Positions 30,584 through 41,469 of a DNA stretch of 64,000 nucleotides are shown here, in pieces (within the stretch, counting starts at the first letter, position 1; every line of letters starts with the position of its first letter). Origin of the DNA: Aspidapion aeneum. Its lineage: Eukaryota; Arthropoda; Insecta; Coleoptera; Brentidae. A model generated the notes under the pieces. It was not told the DNA's origin. It did no database searches and saw nothing but the letters and a program-made list of their open reading frames with translations. Where the stretch lies: the NCBI GenBank assembly GCA_963576565.1, contig OY755039.1, positions 80,351,955 through 80,415,954 of the forward strand. Reading direction: 5' to 3'. The translations under genes and the position numbers were made by a program.

Positions 30584-32347
30584 ATGCTTACTAGACAAAG
30601 ATCGGCCAAGATGGAAGATTTAACTAAAATGATGCAGACTCTAGCAGCTCAAATGGCTCAAAGCCAGAACGACATGAGACAGACCATTGAACAAAACCAG
30701 AACGACATGAAACAGACCATTGAACAAAACCAGAACGATATGAAACAGACATTTGAGCAAAGATTAGATGGCATTCAAGAAAACTTCGATCAAATAAAGA
30801 GCAACTCCGAACAGCTGGGAAAAGAGTTCAAGACTACAACCGAAGATCTTAAGGAAGAAATAACTCAAAGAATGCATAGTGTGGAACAAAAGGTACAAAA
30901 TAAATTGCAGAATGTGGAAGAAAAGGTACAAAACAAATTGCAGAATGTTGAAGAAAAGGTGGAGACCAAACTACAGAATGTTAGGGAAGAAGTGTTACAA
31001 ACCATGGAAGAAAAATTCCAGGACATGTCAAAACAGTTTATACAGCTTCAGAAAGAACACAACAAAATAAAAGCTCAAGGATGTGTTGTAAATTCCAACC
31101 AAAACATTAAGCCTCCAAATTTTGATGGTACGTCTTCCTGGTCTACTTACAAACAACAGTTTGAAGCTGCCGCTGCTGCAAATGGTTGGGGTGATGACGA
31201 AAAAGCTAGAGCTTTGTTGGTAGCTCTGCGAGAACCTGCTCTGGGACTTTTACGGTCCATTCCAGTCAAACAAAAACAGAATTATAACGCTTTAGTGGCA
31301 GCGTTAGAAAGAAGGTATGGAGACGAACACTTGCGAAATTTACATTGGTCAGAATTAAATATTCGTCAGCAAAGACCAGGAGAATCATTGCAAGAGTATG
31401 AAGCAGATATCAGGAGGCTGATGTACTTGGCTTACCCAGAGATGCCAGAAAATTACAGAGATCCCTTCACGGTAGATCGCTTTATTAATGGCTTGCGAGA
31501 CACAGACTTAGCAAAGTTACTTCGCCGAGAACGCTTCCATAGCAGCAGTGAAGCGTTGATTCGAGCCCTTGAAATTGAGTCATCAAATAATATGTCCAGG
31601 CCAAAAGTAAAGGCTGTTTCAATTCACGAGCGTGAAGAAATGAGCAAGGAACAAGAGGTTCCCTCAAAGACGCTAAGCCAAATTCTTCAATCACTGAAAG
31701 AGAAGATTGACTCTTTAAAAGAAAGCAGACGATCCCCTCCAAATGTAAAGTGTTTTAGATGCGGACTTACAGGGCACATTCAACGCAATTGTCGAGTCCA
31801 AATGAGGTCTCGCCTACCATCTAGCGGGACAAAGTACAGAAGAGGAGATCAGGAAAAACTAAAACTTTTCAACACGGAAAGGCGGGTGTTAACTAATGGA
31901 AGGGTAGCCCCCAAAATTTACTCTATTAAGAGTTTAAAACATACTGCTGACAGCCTCAACATTGACGGACTTATAAACGGAAGACAAGTTAACATCACAG
32001 TAGACACCGGTGCAGCCATATCATTGCTTAAGTCCAAAATTGCAACGAGATATAAAATTCGACCAACAGCAAAGAAAATAACACTTAAGACTGTGACTGG
32101 AGAATCCGCCGACGTGTTGGGGCAGACAGACATAGACCTAGAGCTGGGAAGATTGAAGATTCGCCACACTGTATTGGTTGCCGAAATAGAAGACGAATTT
32201 ATTTTGGGAATGGACTTGATAAGTAAACATGGATTTGCGTTTGATAATAAACTTAATACCCTAAGATTTGTGAATGAAGAGTTCATTTTGTCAAATAGTC
32301 ACTTTAATAAAGAACCAATAATAGTCACTTTAATAAAGAACCAATAA
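30584..32347 (+). pseudogene. Gypsy Gag with protease (frameshifted at its end)
   Basis: The ATG at 30584 opens MLTRQRSAKMEDL. Residues of about 15-170 are a long coiled coil built from short internal repeats (QNDMKQTIEQN three times; NKLQNVEEKV three times). A capsid-like region follows (WSTYKQQFEAAA; ALLVALREPA; RYGDEHLR), then a CCHC knuckle CFRCGLTGHIQRNC and the aspartic protease with VDTGAAISLL and FILGMDLI. So Gag and protease are in one frame. The frame closes at 32347 only because a 26 bp tandem duplication (32297-32347) throws it out of register with the downstream pol frame. Confidence 0.85.
32297..32347 (+). repeat. 26 bp tandem duplication at the protease/RT junction
   Basis: AGTCACTTTAATAAAGAACC with six further bases is repeated immediately (32297-32322 and 32323-32347). 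The unit length is not a multiple of three, so it shifts the reading frame and creates the stop after KNQ. Subtracting one unit restores the register of the 32353-32838 frame. Confidence 0.9.
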
Positions 32348-34125
32348 AGGTCGTGGCAGTATGTACAACAAGACTGGTCGGTAACAGTGAGACCATCATT
32401 TTTGGGAGGCTAGAAAGTAAAACATCAAGCTGCGTCGGACTCATAAGCCAACAGAAATTACCCAACACCTACCTCGTTGCAAAGTCACTAGTTAAAACCG
32501 ATAAAGACATCCCGATTAAAGTGGCCAATATTTTCCCAAATAGTGTCAAAATTAATAAGGGGGAGGTCGTAGCATTATTTGAGCCAGTCCAGAAAGTAAC
32601 AAGATGTGAAGAGCCAACTTCGGAGGATAAAAGTAAGTTACCAACGGAGGTACTTCAGCAATTTCAGTCAACTTGGCAACATCTCACTCCAGAAGAATTT
32701 CGTAAAGCGAGAGAGTTTATAGAAGAACAAAGTAATATCTTTGAAACTAAGAGTAGTTCGGGACGCACAAACCTTATTCAACATTCCATCAACACTGGCG
32801 ATGCCCAACAAACAAGCAGAAGTTCACAATCTCATTAATAAAATGCTCAGCGACGGTGTTATTGAAGAGTCATCAAGTCCTTGGTCATCTCCTGTGGTGT
32901 TGGCCAATAAAAAGGATGGAAGTACTAGATTTTGTGTCGATTACAGGAAACTTAACGATGTGACCAAGAAAGATAGTTACCCACTGCCAAGAATAGATGA
33001 CACATTAACAACATTGGCAGGATCATAATGTTTTTCTACTCTTGACCTCAAAAGTGGGTATTGGCAAGTAGGAATCTTTGAAAGAGATAAAGAGAAGACT
33101 GCATTCTCTGCTGGAAGTGGACTTTATCAGTTTAATGTGATGCCATTTGGCCTATGCAATGCCGCAGCTACATTTGAAAGACTAATGGAAGTCGTTCTAC
33201 GAGGTCTTACTTGGGAAACCTGCTTAGTCTATTTGGATGATGTCATAGTAATGGGAAAATCATTTCAAGATCATCTAGACAATTTACGAGAAGTAAGAAT
33301 CAGGAACGCAAATCTTAAACTAAACTCAAAGAAGTGTTTTCTATTCCAAGAAAAAGTTGAGTTCTTGGGTCACGTCGTTTCCCGAGAAGGCATCCATACC
33401 GACGAAAAAAAGTTACAAGCAATAAAAGAATGGCCTCAACCTCGTGACAAACATGAATTGAGAAGCTTTTTGGGTCTGTGTACATACTACAGACGATTTG
33501 TAGAAGGATTCGCCAAAATAGCGTCTCCATTACATAGACTTACAGAAGATAAAGCTTCTTACAAATGGAATACCGAATGTGACCAAGCATTTAGAAGACT
33601 AAAAGCAGCATTATGTTCTAGTCCGATTCTTGCATATCCCATTCCAAAAGGAAAATTCATATTAGATACTGATGCGAGCAACGATGGCATAGGAGCAGTA
33701 CTCTCCCAAGTAAAAGATGGAGAAGAACGGGTCATCGAATTTTTCAGCAAAAAGCTATCCAAACCAGAGAGAAATTATTGTGTTACCAGAAAGGAGCTCC
33801 TAGCCATCATTAAATCCGTAGATCACTTTCACAAATATCTCATGCTACGTTACAGTGGCTCATGAAAAAGAAACAACCTGAGGGGCAAGTCGCGAGATGG
33901 ATAGAAAAGCTACAACAATACCATTATCAAATTAAGTACCGAGCGGGAAGGGTGCATAATAATGCGGATGCATTGTCCAGAAGACCTTGCCCTGAGGATT
34001 GTAAACATTGCAGGAAAATTGACCAGAAAGAAGGAATTACCTACGTGCGCCAGATAAAGTTAGAACCAGATGAAGAATGGATGTCGGCTCGATTAGAACC
34101 ACACAACTTAACGACAAAGATGTAG
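32348..34125 (+). pseudogene. Gypsy RT and RNase H remnant
   Basis: The pre-RT linker lies at 32353-32810. RT begins with VIEESSSPWSSPVVLANKKD, FCVDYRKLN and FSTLDLKSGYWQV, then MPFGLCNAAATFERLM and VYLDDVIV (YLDD). The RT end follows (FLGHVVSREGI; LRSFLGLCTYYRRFV), then RNase H (LDTDASNDGIGAVLSQ) and the DALSRRPCP tail. Breaks visible here: a frame change with apparent sequence loss near 32805, just before the first RT motif; a TAA at 33026-33028 inside RT; a deletion with frame change near 33845 in RNase H; and a one-base shift near 34090. RT cannot be made from this copy. Confidence 0.85.
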
Positions 34126-35396
34126 GACCTATCTTGCGATTGAAAGAAGATAACAAGCCACGACCATCATGGCAAGATATCGCAAACCAAGGGGTGATAT
34201 TCAAATCACTGTGGGCACAATGGGATTCACTGATAGTAGAGGAAAACATCCTTAAACGTGCCTGGGAAAGTGCCGATGGCCTTACTGTGGTTAATCAAGT
34301 AGTGGTTCCTAGGAGCATGGTAGACAATATAATGGCCGAATGCCATGGTGGAAAATCAGGCGCGCACCTAGGCATAAATAAAACCATGGACAAAATTCGA
34401 AACCGATTTTATTGGGTCAATTACTTTCAAGATGTGAAAAACTGGTGCCGCCGATGTTCGACTTGTGCAGCCAGCCAAGGTCCCAAAACAAGGTCCAGAG
34501 GTCAAATGAAACAATATAACGTAGGTCTGCCATTCGAACGCATTGCTATTGATGTGGCCGGACCATTTCCAGAAACTAAAAAGGGCAACAAATACATCCT
34601 TGTTGTCATGGATTATTTTAGCAAATGGCCAGAAGTTTTTGCTTTGCCTAACCAAGAGGCCGCTACAGTTGCAGAAGTTCTGGTAAATGATGTTTTCAGC
34701 CGATTTGGCATTCCTTTGGAACTACATTCAGATCAAGGAAGAAACTTTGAATCAAAGCTCTTCCAGAATCTCTGTGACCTTTTAGGAATACATAAAACAC
34801 GGACTACTGCTTTGCATCCGCAGTCAGATGGCATGGTTGAAAGATTTAATAAAACAATAGAGGAACATCTTTGCAAAGTTGTTGATGAGCACCAAACAGA
34901 TTGGGACCAATATATTCCATTGTTTTTGATGGCTTATAGAACTGCCATTCACAATACGACAGGAGCTACTCCATCTAGTATCCTGTTTGGTAGAGAACTG
35001 CGTTTACCATGTGATATCATGTTTGGTTCACCTGAAGAAGCACACTTAGAGGTTAATGACTATGTCGAGCGTTTAAGGCAAAAGCTGCACGATATCCATG
35101 AAGTGGTTAGAGAGCGAATAGAAATAGCCAGTGACCGCATGAAAGCGAGATATGACCTGAAAGCAAACTCTTCAGGGTTCAAAGAGAATGATCAAGTCTG
35201 GCTATACAATCCTCAACGCAAGAAAGGAAGATCACCTAAGTTGACACCACCATGGGAAGGGCCTTATAAAGTTGTTAAGAGAATTAATGATGTAGTCTAC
35301 CGAATCCAGAAAAGCCCGAAGTCCAAGATGAAAGTTGTTCATCTAGACAGACTAAAACCTTACCTGGGAAATGTTGATCGAGACGATCAAACCTGA
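34077..35396 (+). CDS. Gypsy integrase segment of Pol
   Basis: This stretch of about 439 codons is open but has been cut off from RT by upstream frameshifts. It has the HHCC zinc site (HGGKSGAHLG..CRRCSTC), the catalytic core with Asp in IDVAGPFPE, Asp in HSDQGRNFES and Glu in GMVERFNKTIEEH, and a GPY/F-like C-terminal module (PPWEGPYKVVKRI). It ends 12 bases before the 3' LTR, after HLDRLKPYLG. The protein would join cDNA to host DNA if produced as part of Pol. The ATG at 34077 is simply the first in the frame and is unlikely to be a natural start. Confidence 0.85.
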   Translation: MDVGSIRTTQLNDKDVGPILRLKEDNKPRPSWQDIANQGVIFKSLWAQWDSLIVEENILKRAWESADGLTVVNQVVVPRSMVDNIMAECHGGKSGAHLGINKTMDKIRNRFYWVNYFQDVKNWCRRCSTCAASQGPKTRSRGQMKQYNVGLPFERIAIDVAGPFPETKKGNKYILVVMDYFSKWPEVFALPNQEAATVAEVLVNDVFSRFGIPLELHSDQGRNFESKLFQNLCDLLGIHKTRTTALHPQSDGMVERFNKTIEEHLCKVVDEHQTDWDQYIPLFLMAYRTAIHNTTGATPSSILFGRELRLPCDIMFGSPEEAHLEVNDYVERLRQKLHDIHEVVRERIEIASDRMKARYDLKANSSGFKENDQVWLYNPQRKKGRSPKLTPPWEGPYKVVKRINDVVYRIQKSPKSKMKVVHLDRLKPYLGNVDRDDQT

Positions 35397-35408
35397 AGAG
35401 AAGGATAG
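35395..35408 (+). other. Gypsy polypurine tract
   Basis: GAAGAGAAGGATAG directly abuts the TG of the 3' LTR, the position expected for the plus-strand primer of cDNA synthesis. Confidence 0.7.
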
Positions 35409-35839
35409 TGTTACAAATTTAAGTTATTTAAATTTTATAGTTAGAATTTATTTAGGTTTAGTGTAGTATTAGGTTGACGTATTTTATGGTTGTATTCTTA
35501 ATCTAGGTTTTAGTTGCATTATCTGTGACAAACTGGTATGCGAACGGCCCGGTTCTAGAAAAGGGTGGAATGATTCCGAATCGAACAAGGATGAAAAATT
35601 CTCGAATAGTTGGCAGACCCTTATATATAGGGCCGGACGTCGTGCATGAGTCAATCAGAAATAACCAATGGTAGTGATCGCTAGATGTTAACGCGAAGTT
35701 AATAGGCGTATTAAAGTAGTGAATTATTAGCAAGTTATTAGTAAGTTTAAGTGCGTGTTTTTGTACATAATTTGTCGGAATAAATTGACGTATCGTTTTC
35801 AACAATTGCGAGTTTTAATTGTTGTGGAGAACCCGTAAC
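35409..35839 (+). repeat. Gypsy 3' LTR
   Basis: Begins TGTTAC and ends GTAAC; the terminal A seen in the 5' LTR is missing or merged with the CATAT target duplication that follows. It has one extra T in a T run and about seven substitutions relative to 15058-15488. Confidence 0.93.
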
Positions 35840-35844
35840 CATAT

Positions 35845-37149
35845 TATAGAAAGCCTTAATATTCACAAGGTTTTCGTGATATTTCTAAGAAGTTCGGAAA
35901 ATCACATTTTGTAGCTTGTACTTAGTAATGACCTTAATGTCGATGCCTTAAAGCGAAGTCGTTTGTTCTTCCGCCAAATCTGGTGTAAAATTTTACTTCC
36001 GGTGTTATCCTTCTTCTTTTAACTTTTAGTTCACAGGTCACCGGGATTTGCTGCGATCAGGGTAAACCGTTATGTTTTTATTCCTATCCAATCACCTGCT
36101 AAACTAGTTTTTCTTTTTCTAAGCTACCCTGTCAGTATAGCTTTTTTTCATGTGGTATACCTACACGATCCGCAGTCCCGTAGTAATAAAAATTAAGAGG
36201 CTCTTGCAAAAAAATCAACAGATGCTGCAGATGTTGCAAATTTTTTTTGGAAATTTAAAAAATATTTTTTTATATTTACGTGGCTTCCCCGGCATTTTGT
36301 CATGTGTTAAAATTGGTTGTGAACTCAATTTATTTTGACAAAAATTTTAATTTTTTGGGTTATTCACTGTTTTTTGAATTTTCTCAGACAAATGTAAGTT
36401 CAATGTAATTTTATGGTATATTATTATCTCAGGAGATGTAAACTAGAAATGTGTGTGTTTTACATACAATTTTTCCGCTCCTTCTAATGCGCCTGTGTGC
36501 AATTCTTGTCTTTCAGAGGAGTCCGAAACCAGTTTAGGTTGCTTGATGGAACGGAAAACTGACTGTCCCATAACAGTTCAACGTCGACCTGGACCGCAAA
36601 CAGGATTTTTCGTACCGTTCTATAACCGTCAAACGCTTTGATGGAACGAAACTATAGGTACCAGTCCATTTCAAAACGCACCCTAGCGATTGGTCGGGGG
36701 TAAATTTCCCCTCCCGTAAATCCGCGGCTGTTCCATAAGACTTTTGGCGTTGTTTGATATAGACTATCAAACAACGCTTTTGTAAAGGCGGCGTAATTTA
36801 TTTCTATTATCACTAACAGTCTTGTTTGATTCAAACAGCTCTCGAAATAGGTTGTATTCTGCAGACCGCTGGCGCTCTAAGAAAGAGAGAGACAGAACAA
36901 AGAGGCATCACGGTTTTTTTCGCATCCGCGTTTGGTCAGCATCCCTTGCACATTGCACACGAATATTTGTGTATCCCATGCATACATGTGCGTTAAAATT
37001 AATTCTGCTGTTTAATCAACTTTAATTAGCAAAGGTTTAGGTTTTCCAGAACGCGGTAAATGTTTTATCGAATATTTAAAACAAATAAAGTAAATTATGT
37101 CCTTTTTAGGTTGAATTTGAACGCAACATGTAAAATAATTTAAGATTAA
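35845..37149. other. No gene recognised
   Basis: It includes the second copy of the GATGGAAC/AACTGTCCCA repeat at about 36500-36660 (see 13925-14110), and a repeated GATAGACTATCAAACAACGC-like inverted block near 36755. All longer open frames overlap these and show no protein family features. Confidence 0.4.
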
Positions 37150-37304
37150 GCGCCGGTACACACACTCGTTTTTCTGCACCGCGGTGCCGCAGCGTTACCG
37201 CAATTTCGGTCCGTGGTGCCGGTACACACACGCGTTTTTCAGTAGCGCGATGTCGCAGCGGTACCGCGCTGCAGAAAAACGCGTGTGTGTACCGGCACCA
37301 CGGA
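37150..37304. mobile_element. GC-rich MITE with GCCGGTACACACAC inverted ends
   Basis: The outer arms GCGCCGGTACACACACTCG..TTTTTCTGCACCGCGGT and their right-hand complement pair for about 45 bp. Inside, 37207-37240 and 37274-37307 are a perfect 34 bp inverted repeat around a 33-base loop. The segment is far more GC-rich than its surroundings. Confidence 0.75.
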
Positions 37305-37307
37305 CCG

Positions 37308-38204
37308 CAATTGCGTGTTTATTTGCTAGTTACTGTTACTAGTACTAACTATAATAAATTTGTTTGTTTTTTTTAAGTGCTTCGATATTTTGTGTTAGCT
37401 TATTTTATTTTAATATTTGATAATATGTGAGGGATTTTTTAATTTGTAGTGTGGTACTTATTTGTGTGCAGTAAGCATGTAAGTGGCAAAACAATGCCAA
37501 TTTTTGGATAATCTGCTTTAATTAACACTTCACAAGCGTGGATTTAAGGTGGTGATAACGTAGTACTTACCCCCCTAGAAAAAATATGCACTTTTTATTA
37601 ATAATTAAAGGCAAAATGGGAAAATTGCCCCCTAGAAAAAAAATATATTACAAATAATTTTTTCGTCGACTATTACCCCCCTAGATTTTGACCCAGATCC
37701 GCGCTTGGCACTGATATTAGGATATTTATTTTATTTTTTAAATTACAATTTTTATTATCTGTGGCCTTAATAGGTAAGATACTCTAAGGTAAGACAGGTA
37801 AAATTTTAAATATTATTCCAACTTTTTAGTTATACAATGTTATCAAAAGTAAACGAACGAACAAGTAGGTAGGTACTTAAACGTAGACTTATCATTTATT
37901 ATTTGCTCTTATTTCAAACTGAATGTTTGTCCAAATACTTTTTGGTTTCTTCCGAGAAAATAAACTACTTGAAACTAATGCCACCCTTGAATTTTAAGGT
38001 GATTTACAGCAAAAAAATACAATTTAAATCACGTAAAACATACAAACGGTATTTTATTGCGCATTACCGATTATGATCGTAGGTCACGCGGTTATAAGTA
38101 TTTACGTTACTAGACCGGAAACGTACATCACTATTTACTAAGACCTTATAACTTAGCATTTTAGACCGCGTTTAAGTATCAAGTCTATAGACTTGATACC
38201 GACC
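37308..38204. other. No gene recognised
   Basis: AT-rich. Three spaced CCCCCTAGA words at 37570-37690 are the only local pattern. Confidence 0.35.
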
Positions 38205-38735
38205 GGTTTAAGTGTATTTTTACCTTCGTAGCACGCGCAGCAATGGCTAGAGAAGGTATTGTTTTCGACGAAATTTTGAGATAACGCCGAAAATGTGTTA
38301 TTTTGGTGTATTTTAACCTAATATCGTCGTGATGTCTGTCTGTGTGTGTGTGTATTTTTTTTTCTGTCCGTAACAGGATAGCTCCGAAACCGCTGAACCG
38401 ATTTTCAAAAAAAATTTTAGGTAATATAGTGTTCGTCACTCTAACGACCTGATTAGATTTTGGTCAAAATCCATTAATGCTAATGACAGGTTTTTAACAA
38501 TTAAACAATTTAAAAAATGCTAACTTTTTAACGGAGCATCGCATCAATATACGGATATAGTAGACTGCAGTTAGCTCAATAATTTGGGTTACCAAAAACT
38601 TCGTAGGAGGTTTAGTTTCTAAGATATTTACAAAAAACTGTTTTCAAGGCTGATTATCATAGCTTCACTTGAAGTGTGCTAATAGGCTAGGAAGGTATCA
38701 GATCTGTCATGGATTCATTTATTTTAATACTCACA
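38205..38735. repeat. Dispersed repeat, inverted copy of 6790-7290
   Basis: It carries the reversed landmarks GATAACGCCGAAAATGTGTT, GTCTGTCTGTGTGTGTG, GTAACAGGATAGCTCCGAAA and CTAGGAAGGTATCAGATC. See 6790-7290. Confidence 0.7.
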
Positions 38736-39383
38736 GGCAAAATAACTGCAAAGATTTGGTTCGCCCTCAGGGCCTGTGGGGGCGGGAGTCGTCGCGTTAT
38801 GCAGCGTTACAGGGGGTAGGGGGGCGTCCAGGGTCGCGTTACGTAACATCGTTTGCCTACAAAGGCAATTAATAATTTTTTTTCGTAAAAAGGATTTTTA
38901 AAAAAATACAAAATGGCTTTTCTAAATATATAAACAAACTATACAGGGTGTAAGATTCACAAGAATCCACCTGGATTTTCTCAAAAACAATAATTGTTTT
39001 TGAGATATGTACACTGAGAGAAGAATTTTGTAATAATAACAAACATTTTGTAACTGTTACCAAGTGCGTTGCCCATATTTGGCTTATTAGATATTTGTTT
39101 GCAGGTAACAATTCAGAAATTTCAACAATTAAAACAAATATTTGTTATTAAAAACAAAATCGTCTGGTAATATTTAAAAAAAAGCTACATTAAGCACTAA
39201 TATATTGTTGGTATTTAAACATATATGTGAGTTTAATTATTAATATACTGTATATTTATTATAAGGATGATTCTTATTTAATATTAAATTAATTAATTAT
39301 GGGTTATTATATAATTAGTAGCTGTAATTATATTTAGTTATTTTGCATTAATAAGGTATTTGTAGGTTTCACGTTCTGTTTAA

Positions 39384-39811
39384 TATACAGGGTGTTCATT
39401 TTAAAACTTCGCACCCCAGATTTCTCGAAAATGATTTTTTTTTAAATAGCAAAAACACGTCAATTAATTTATTAAGGACACATTTTGGCTATCTTAAAAT
39501 TTTTGTAGTATACACCCCCTTTGAGGGGTTCATTTTACCCTATATTTTGAATATGGAAATTGGGTCAATTGACACTTTTTTTTTGAAGGTTTCTTAAATA
39601 TCTTTACAAAGGTGTACAAATTTTGAAAATCTATCAATTTGTTTTTGACATATTCACTTATTTTTTCAAAGGGGGTGTGTACTACAAAAACTATAAGAGA
39701 GCCAAAATGTGTCCTCCTTAATAAATTAATTGACATGTTTTTACTTTTTCTCAAAAAAAATCATTTTCGAGAAATCTTGGTTGGGAAGTCTTAAAATGAA
39801 CACCCTGTATA
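39384..39811. mobile_element. Foldback MITE with TATACAGGGTGT ends, second copy
   Basis: Arm B counterpart of 961-1370, same ends and internal arms, slightly longer. Confidence 0.7.
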
Positions 39812-39814
39812 TTT

Positions 39815-39979
39815 CTATAGGGTTAATGGAAATAAGGACACCACTTTTGATCACACATCTGTATTTCTTCGTTTTCCTCAGGCTACACACCTTAGCCTTA
39901 GGAAGACGAAAATGGATCGTCAAAAAGAAATAAAGTTGTGTGATCAAAATTGGTGTCTTTTTTCTCATTAACCCTATAG
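39815..39979. mobile_element. Short palindromic MITE, second copy
   Basis: Arm B counterpart of 797-957, bounded by CTATAGGGTTAATGG and CATTAACCCTATAG. Confidence 0.65.
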
Positions 39980-40210
39980 AAATGAATAAGGTATAGAATA
40001 ATAAGAGAATTTTAATAATAATAAAAAGCAAGTTGTTTTGATGAAAAATATTTATTTGTATTTTATTATAAAAGTGGAGTCAAATTTTTTTTTGGTGGCT
40101 GGTAATCTTTGTTTTTTTTGGAAAGGTTGGTTAATGAAAATACACACGTTTGTTCCATGTGAGATGCACACAAAATTTTGTCAAATCTGACATAAACTGA
40201 TTTTACCTCA

Positions 40211-40320
40211 CTATAAGTTCGGGGACTCCACCATTATGAAAGGCCGCATGGGTAGCCCGTGTTTTTTAAAATGTTTCTCCTTTGTTTAATTACTTCCTCC
40301 ACCTTCAAGTCAGTGCTGAC
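40211..40320 (-). pseudogene. Terminal-exon-like fragment, copy B
   Basis: Minus-strand partner of 470-724. A CAG acceptor precedes 40320. This copy retains 16 bases missing from copy A, which lead into a TAG at 40211-40213. It lacks one T of a T run present in copy A, so its own frame shifts before reaching that stop. Each arm thus has a different single lesion in the same exon. The protein is not recognised. Confidence 0.45.
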
Positions 40321-40367
40321 CTGAAAAAGAAAATAAATTTTATATATTTGTAAATTTAATACAGAAC

Positions 40368-40548
40368 CAATGGCGTATATAAGGGGGGGGGGCCTGGGCC
40401 CCCCTTTAAAGTTAAGTTTTTTTAGATATTTTCCACATATTTTATGAATATAAACATAAAATAGCCTAAAATACGGCCTCTTGAGGTCTCCCCCCCCCCG
40501 AAACCGTCTCGCCCCCCCCCCCCGAATTTTTTTCTATATACGCCACTG
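40368..40548. mobile_element. hAT-like MITE with CAATGGCGTATATA ends, second copy
   Basis: Arm B counterpart of 266-422. It contains long G and C homopolymer runs and ends TATACGCCACTG. Confidence 0.6.
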
Positions 40549-40686
40549 TGCAGAACATTAAATGTTTGCTTTAAGTTAAAAGGTTTAAACTTCACATTTT
40601 CATACTAAAGGCTCTTTGCTTAAAAATCTTTAATAATTAATTGAATTGAAGCCATGATTCAAATAACATCAAATTTAAAATTATTA

Positions 40687-41291
40687 AAATCACAAAATAC
40701 AAATATAAATCAATCTAAAAAAAAATAATAAATAACACTTACTATTATTACTACCCTTTAAATAGGATAGTTTTTGTAATTTCTAATAGGATCTGTTATT
40801 GTGGACGACCAAAGCCAGATTGTTTCCATCTTTAAGCGGAATATGAATTTTATATTAAAAACAAATAAAGCCTACGCCTGTGGATACTTGTCGTCAATTA
40901 GCACATAAATCAGTTAATTAAAAATCAATCCTATTTACTGTTTGTTTATAAAGCAATCAGTTTCCACAGAACAAAAAGTTTATACAATGAATACGTTTTT
41001 TTTCTTGAAGCTATATTTCTACCTTTAAATATTTACCTTTAAAGCGTTATTCCTGATGACTTTTTGTTCACTTCGACTCTTGCAACCAAAACACCATTAT
41101 GATGCCATAAAAATACCCGCGTATTTAGGTCCGTATTAGTACAAAATCACAAAAACTAAACCTTGTTTGGTCAATGTTCTTCCCAAAACATGGCGTCCCC
41201 TTGATTTTTGGGCACATTGTCTGCGACGGTATGTAATACAATGCTACGTAGGGCGTCGGATCGGTTCGGTCTAGACCGCGGCTCACACGTA
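40687..41291. other. No gene recognised
   Basis: AT-rich to 41100, then a GC-richer stretch (41200-41290) directly before the pogo-like element. The open frames on the minus strand show no family features. Confidence 0.35.
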
Positions 41292-41469
41292 GGGGAGAGC
41301 GGGGCTCGTTGGGCATAGGGGCACGTTGAGAAACCCCTATTAACTCGACAGTTAGACGTCAGCTGCCAGCGCCACCCACGTGGCAAAGTCGCCGTTGCTC
41401 ATGCATTAGTCCGCAGTGAGAATCTGTGATGTGTGTATCTCCAAGGAACAGATTTTGACCTATTTTTTT

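Larger units (their letters stand above)
15058..35839 (+). mobile_element. Gypsy (Metaviridae-type) LTR retrotransposon, twice interrupted
   Basis: Matching ~431 bp LTRs lie at 15058-15488 and 35409-35839, flanked by CATAT at 15053-15057 and 35840-35844. A tRNA-Leu-type primer site follows the first LTR and a purine tract precedes the second. The domain order Gag, protease, RT, RNase H, integrase (DDE), GPY/F-like end is that of Ty3/Gypsy. Between the primer site and gag, about 14 kb of later insertions (a LINE and a BEL/Pao element) occupy the leader. By eye the LTRs differ at about seven bases plus one T-run indel, so this is a moderately old insertion. The coding region has several breaks and cannot be autonomous. 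Confidence 0.95.
39027..40686. repeat. Arm B of the ~1.6 kb inverted repeat
   Basis: Reverse complement of 127-1742, starting at the ACACTGAGAGAAG edge and ending where similarity to the AT-rich block stops near 40686. It lies about 37 kb from arm A. The LINE tail joined to arm A at 1742 has no counterpart here. Confidence 0.85.
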
